This document shows, piece after piece, positions 7,042-9,728 of a stretch of DNA of 9,728 nt. The notes beneath the pieces were generated by a model. That model was not told the DNA's origin. It was given only the letters and a program-made list of their open reading frames with translations, and searched no databases. How positions within the stretch are numbered: position 1 is the first letter of the stretch; the number at the start of each line of letters is the position of its first letter. This stretch comes from Flavobacteriales bacterium UBA2426 (GTDB lineage Bacteria; Bacteroidota; Bacteroidia; Flavobacteriales_F; PHOS-HE28), in assembly GCA_002342985.1 (NCBI GenBank), contig DDRC01000179.1, positions 1 through 9,728 of the forward strand. The letters are read 5' to 3'. A program made the position numbers and the translations under genes.

Positions 7042-7782
7042 ATGGACGATCTCGGCGGACTGGTCTTGCTGCTGCTGCTGTTGGCGCTGCCCGTGCTCGT
7101 GGTGGTCCTGTATACGCGCTTGCGCGAGGCCCGCCGGGTGCAGGAGCGCCTCCGTGCGGAGAAGGAGGCCCTGATCAATGCCAAGGCTGAGCTGGAGGCG
7201 GAGAATGCGCTGCTCGCCACCGAGCACCTCAAGTTCCAGTTGCAGCCCCATACGCTCAATAACATCCTAGCGAACCTCAAGACCATCGCGAGCAAGCTGA
7301 GCCGGGGCATGGATTCCCTTTCCAGTACCTTGGAGTACATCCTCTATAAAGGCCGCACGCACCTCGTGAGCGTGCAGGACGAGTTAGGCTTCATCGAGAC
7401 CTACCTCCGGCTCAACGATCTCTTCCTCCCTGAGGTGGACGCCATCGCGATCGACACCAAGGAGGTGGACCGCAGCGCACCGGCATACGGACAGCCGTCG
7501 GTTCCGCACTTGATCAGCGCCTACTTCATCGAGAACGCCTTCAAGCACGGCGACAAGGACCACCCGGAGTTCCTGCGGATCCGGGTGAAGCTCAACAGGC
7601 AGCTCTTCCAGTTGCACGTGACCAACCGCATCAGGCAGAAGCCGGATGGTCGGCTTGGGGGGCTTGGCCTCGCCAACATGGAGAAGCGCTTGGAGCTCCT
7701 CATGGCCGGCCGCTACGAGGTGCGCACCAGCAGCACACAGGAGGAGTACCACGCCATCCTCACCATCCAGTTCGCGGCATGA
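7042..7782 (+). CDS. LytS/YehU-family sensor histidine kinase, minimal form
   Basis: A 246-residue kinase of the His_kinase (PF06580) type, which autophosphorylates on histidine and passes the phosphate to a LytTR regulator. Residues 5-24 form one membrane helix with almost nothing outside it, and residues 26-62 look like a coiled-coil linker. The H-box is LKFQLQPHTLNNILANL with His70; the family more often has PHFLFN, so this is a variant. The N-box is FIENAFKHG with Asn165, and the G-box GGLGLANMEKRLELL begins at 206. There is no periplasmic or PAS sensor domain, so the signal may come through the membrane helix or from a partner protein. The gene overlaps the next one by ATGA, which predicts translational coupling. 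The ATG at 7042 immediately precedes the membrane helix. Confidence 0.92.
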   Translation: MDDLGGLVLLLLLLALPVLVVVLYTRLREARRVQERLRAEKEALINAKAELEAENALLATEHLKFQLQPHTLNNILANLKTIASKLSRGMDSLSSTLEYILYKGRTHLVSVQDELGFIETYLRLNDLFLPEVDAIAIDTKEVDRSAPAYGQPSVPHLISAYFIENAFKHGDKDHPEFLRIRVKLNRQLFQLHVTNRIRQKPDGRLGGLGLANMEKRLELLMAGRYEVRTSSTQEEYHAILTIQFAA

Positions 7783-8534
7783 GCAAGCTGAAGGTGGCCC
7801 TCCTGGAGGACAACAAGGAGCTATTGAAGGACCTCAAGTACGAGGTGGAGCGCACCGAGCTTGTGGATGTGGTGGTTTGGGCCGCAACCCCATCGGAGTT
7901 CCTGGAAAAGGTCAAGACCACCCAGCCCGACATATTGCTGTTGGACATCGACCTGGCAGGAGAGTCCATGAGCGGACTGGATGTGGCTGCCAAACTCCGT
8001 CTGCCTGTGCTGTTCGTATCAGGGAAGATGCGCGATTTCTATGAAGGCGTTTCCACGCTGAACGTGGAGTTCAAGGAGGTGCCGGTGGTGTACATCACCA
8101 AGCCCATTACAAGCGACAAGCTCAACGCCGTTCTGCCCAAGTTCATCCAGCAGGTGCGGGCCATGACGAAGCCGGCTGGCATCACACTTGAGCTGAAAGA
8201 CGAAGGCAGGAGGACATTCGCCCCCAACAGCATCGTGTACTTGTGCGCTGATAAGAGGATTGGCTCCGCGTCAGGCAACAAGGAGATCCACTTCATCGAT
8301 CGTGAACCTGGCGTGCTGGTGGACTTTTCGTTTTGCACGATGGAGGGGAAAGGGCTCGTGGAGGAACAGTTCCTCACGATCCATAAGTCCTATCGCGTCA
8401 ATGCAGCGCATGCCAAACCCTTGGAGGGTGAGGTCATGCGGGTGACCGTGATGAATAGGCACGGAAAGCTCGTGGAGAAGGAACTCCCGGTCTCCGAGAA
8501 CTACCGACCCGCGGTCCGGAAGCGGCTCAACTGA
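7779..8534 (+). CDS. LytTR-family response regulator
   Basis: A 251-residue DNA-binding response regulator. The receiver domain (about 1-125) has the acidic pair Glu10-Asp11, the phospho-acceptor Asp56 in LLLDID, Ser81 at the conserved Ser/Thr place, and Lys108 in YITKP. The C-terminal LytTR domain (about 150-251) ends its recognition core with FLTIHKSYRVNAAH at 199-211, matching the family's F-x-R-I-H-R-S-Y-x-V-N pattern with lysine for arginine. LytTR proteins bind pairs of short direct repeats about 21-22 bp apart. The gene starts inside the kinase stop (ATGA), so the two form one operon. It sits 123 bp upstream of the viperin gene on the same strand, and the gap contains direct repeats of matching spacing, making the viperin a candidate target. 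Confidence 0.92.
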   Translation: MSKLKVALLEDNKELLKDLKYEVERTELVDVVVWAATPSEFLEKVKTTQPDILLLDIDLAGESMSGLDVAAKLRLPVLFVSGKMRDFYEGVSTLNVEFKEVPVVYITKPITSDKLNAVLPKFIQQVRAMTKPAGITLELKDEGRRTFAPNSIVYLCADKRIGSASGNKEIHFIDREPGVLVDFSFCTMEGKGLVEEQFLTIHKSYRVNAAHAKPLEGEVMRVTVMNRHGKLVEKELPVSENYRPAVRKRLN

Positions 8535-8545
8535 GCTCCTCGCGC

Positions 8546-8601
8546 GCCGCTTTCATTCCTCCATTAGCCGCTTTCATTCCTGCACAGGGTCTTTCATGCC
8601 T
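8546..8601 (+). promoter_or_regulatory. Three phased direct repeats, possible LytTR operator
   Basis: CTTTCATTCCT occurs at 8550-8560 and 8571-8581, and CTTTCATGCCT at 8591-8601. The first two are extended to GCCGCTTTCATTCCT (8546-8560 and 8567-8581). Spacing is 21 and 20 bases, two turns of the helix, as in LytTR binding sites, although the classical GTT core is not obvious. The array ends 56 bases before the viperin ATG, a good place for an activator. Confidence 0.55.
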
Positions 8602-8632
8602 GCGCGTGGGGATCTGGCGCACCCCTTGAAAA

Positions 8633-8656
8633 GCTTCGGCAACGAACACCCGAAGC
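8633..8656 (+). promoter_or_regulatory. Hairpin at the viperin translation start
   Basis: GCTTCGG (8633-8639) and CCGAAGC (8650-8656) form a perfect 7-bp stem with a 10-base loop, ending one base before the ATG at 8658. If formed in the mRNA it would hide the ribosome landing site. It could lower basal translation or be a transcription-factor dyad. Confidence 0.5.
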
Positions 8657-8657
8657 C

Positions 8658-9548
8658 ATGATTCCCTCCGTCAATTTCCACCTCTGGCAGCCCTGCAACA
8701 TGCGCTGCAAGTTCTGCTACGCCACCTTCCAGGATGTGAAGCGCAGCATCCTGCCCAAGGGCCATCTGCCTAAGGAGCAGGCCATCGAGGTGGTGCGCCA
8801 CCTGGCCGCCCACGGTTTCCAGAAGATCACCTTCGCCGGGGGGGAGCCCACCCTATGCCCCTGGCTGCCGGAGCTGATCCGCACCGCCAAGGAGGCCGGC
8901 ATGACGACCATGATCGTCACCAACGGGAGCCGCCTCACGGATGATTACCTGAGCAACCTCCGCCCGCACCTGGACTGGGTGGCGCTGAGCATCGACAGCC
9001 TTGACGAGCAGACCAACCGGGCCATCGGTCGCGCCAACACGGGTCGTACGCCCATCGCCGCTGAAGGCTACTTCGCCCTGGTTGACCGCGTGAAGGCCCA
9101 CAGCTTCCGCCTGAAGCTGAACACCGTTGTGAACCGCCTCAACTGGAAGGAGGATCTGAGCGCCTTCATCCGTTACGCGAAACCCCAACGGTGGAAGCTG
9201 CTTCAGGCCCTGCCCATCATCGGCCAGAACGATGCGCACATCGATGCGCTCACCGTCACCGAGTCGCAGTTCGAGGCATTCGTGCAGCGCCATGCCGCAC
9301 TGGCGGACATCACCCGCATCGTACCCGAGACCAATGCCCAGGTGCGCGGCAGCTATGTGATGGTGGATCCGGCAGGCCGCTTCTTCGACAATGCCGAGGG
9401 CACGCACCGCTACAGCCTGCCGATCCTGGAAGTGGGCACCCGCATCGCCATCCAGCAGATGGGGTATGATGAAGGCAAGTTCGAGGAGCGGGGCGGGGTG
9501 TGGGATTGGCAAGCAACAACACCTAAACTGAACCAAGCAACCATGTAG
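8658..9548 (+). CDS. Prokaryotic viperin (pVip), antiviral radical SAM ddhNTP synthase
   Basis: A 296-residue cytosolic radical SAM enzyme of the viperin family. Viperins use a 4Fe-4S cluster and S-adenosylmethionine to dehydrate nucleoside triphosphates into 3'-deoxy-3',4'-didehydro forms, which block viral RNA synthesis; bacterial members protect against phages. The cluster motif is CNMRCKFC (Cys13, 17, 20), and the SAM motif GGEP is at 61-64. Family-specific blocks match animal viperin: ALSIDSLDEQTNRAIGR (109-125), KLNTVVNRLNWKED (153-166), RWKLLQALPIIGQND (178-192), VPETNAQVRGSYVMVD (222-237) and GYDEGKFEERGGVWDW near the end. MoaA is the closest other family, but the C-terminal second-cluster cysteines of MoaA are missing. 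As in other bacterial forms, the amphipathic N-terminal helix of animal viperin is absent. The ATG at 8658 gives the usual short lead before the cysteines. It lies 123 bp after the LytTR regulator. Its nucleotide preference cannot be read here. Confidence 0.93.
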   Translation: MIPSVNFHLWQPCNMRCKFCYATFQDVKRSILPKGHLPKEQAIEVVRHLAAHGFQKITFAGGEPTLCPWLPELIRTAKEAGMTTMIVTNGSRLTDDYLSNLRPHLDWVALSIDSLDEQTNRAIGRANTGRTPIAAEGYFALVDRVKAHSFRLKLNTVVNRLNWKEDLSAFIRYAKPQRWKLLQALPIIGQNDAHIDALTVTESQFEAFVQRHAALADITRIVPETNAQVRGSYVMVDPAGRFFDNAEGTHRYSLPILEVGTRIAIQQMGYDEGKFEERGGVWDWQATTPKLNQATM

Positions 9549-9662
9549 AGCTTCCACGACTGCCCCGTTGGCTTCACGATGCCACAGTGCGCATCGAGCG
9601 GGATTGAACGAAGCCGCTGAACAGAACCCCTCAAACCGGGCTTTGCCCACACACCAGCAACA

Positions 9663-9728
9663 ATGAACACGCTAGTTGAAACCGCCGATGCCACCGGCAT
9701 CCTACCAGAAATCATGGACCTCGACTTC
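9663..9728 (+). CDS. Start of an unidentified gene downstream of viperin (partial)
   Basis: Twenty-two codons from ATG to the window edge read MNTLVETADATGILPEIMDL and then DF, without a signal peptide or membrane segment. I do not recognise the family. It follows the viperin stop by 114 bp on the same strand with no obvious terminator between, so it could be co-transcribed and belong to the same defence locus. Bacterial viperins are sometimes next to nucleotide kinases or other defence genes, but this fragment is too short to assign. Confidence 0.5.
   Translation, partial: MNTLVETADATGILPEIMDLDF

Noticed and set aside
8658..9548. MoaA or another radical SAM maturase
   Set aside because: The C-terminal cysteines for a second cluster are absent, and the middle and C-terminal blocks match viperin.
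8853..9650. Minus-strand open frame of 265 codons opposite viperin
   Set aside because: The plus strand carries full viperin motifs, so the reverse frame is a shadow.

Overview
The window looks like a high-GC member of the Bacteroidota, most likely an environmental flavobacterial lineage. This rests on protein style, not on a marker gene. The indicators are a secreted multi-repeat protein with the CDDGNP-type cysteine motif, an N-terminal-helix plus fibronectin III protein typical of the phylum, a LytS/LytTR two-component pair, and almost no Shine-Dalgarno sequences.

Left part (1-4800): a large secreted repeat protein on the minus strand carries a TAA stop inside its third repeat, although the frame continues to the window edge. 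It is divergent from a 639-residue exported protein of unknown function whose C-terminus looks like an outer-membrane beta-barrel. A 38-bp perfect palindrome lies between the second gene and a convergent GNAT-like gene and probably terminates both transcripts.

Middle (4800-7041): a small fibronectin III protein with its own terminator is followed by about 1.5 kb with no convincing gene. That gap holds an array of 14 units of 21 bp (5802-6095). Each unit is an imperfect dyad TG-N8-CA whose two arms partly covary, so the array reads as similar seven-residue repeats on both strands.

Right part (7042-9728): a sensor-poor LytS-family histidine kinase and a LytTR response regulator overlap by ATGA and are followed, 123 bp later, by a prokaryotic viperin (pVip). 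Viperins are antiviral radical SAM enzymes that make 3'-deoxy-3',4'-didehydro nucleotides. The gap between regulator and viperin carries three direct repeats spaced 21 and 20 bp, the spacing of LytTR-type operators. A hairpin ends one base before the viperin start codon. The start of an unidentified gene follows on the same strand.

The most interesting hypothesis is a viperin defence gene placed under a dedicated LytS/LytTR two-component system. The kinase, regulator and viperin calls rest on visible motifs. The regulatory link is inference.
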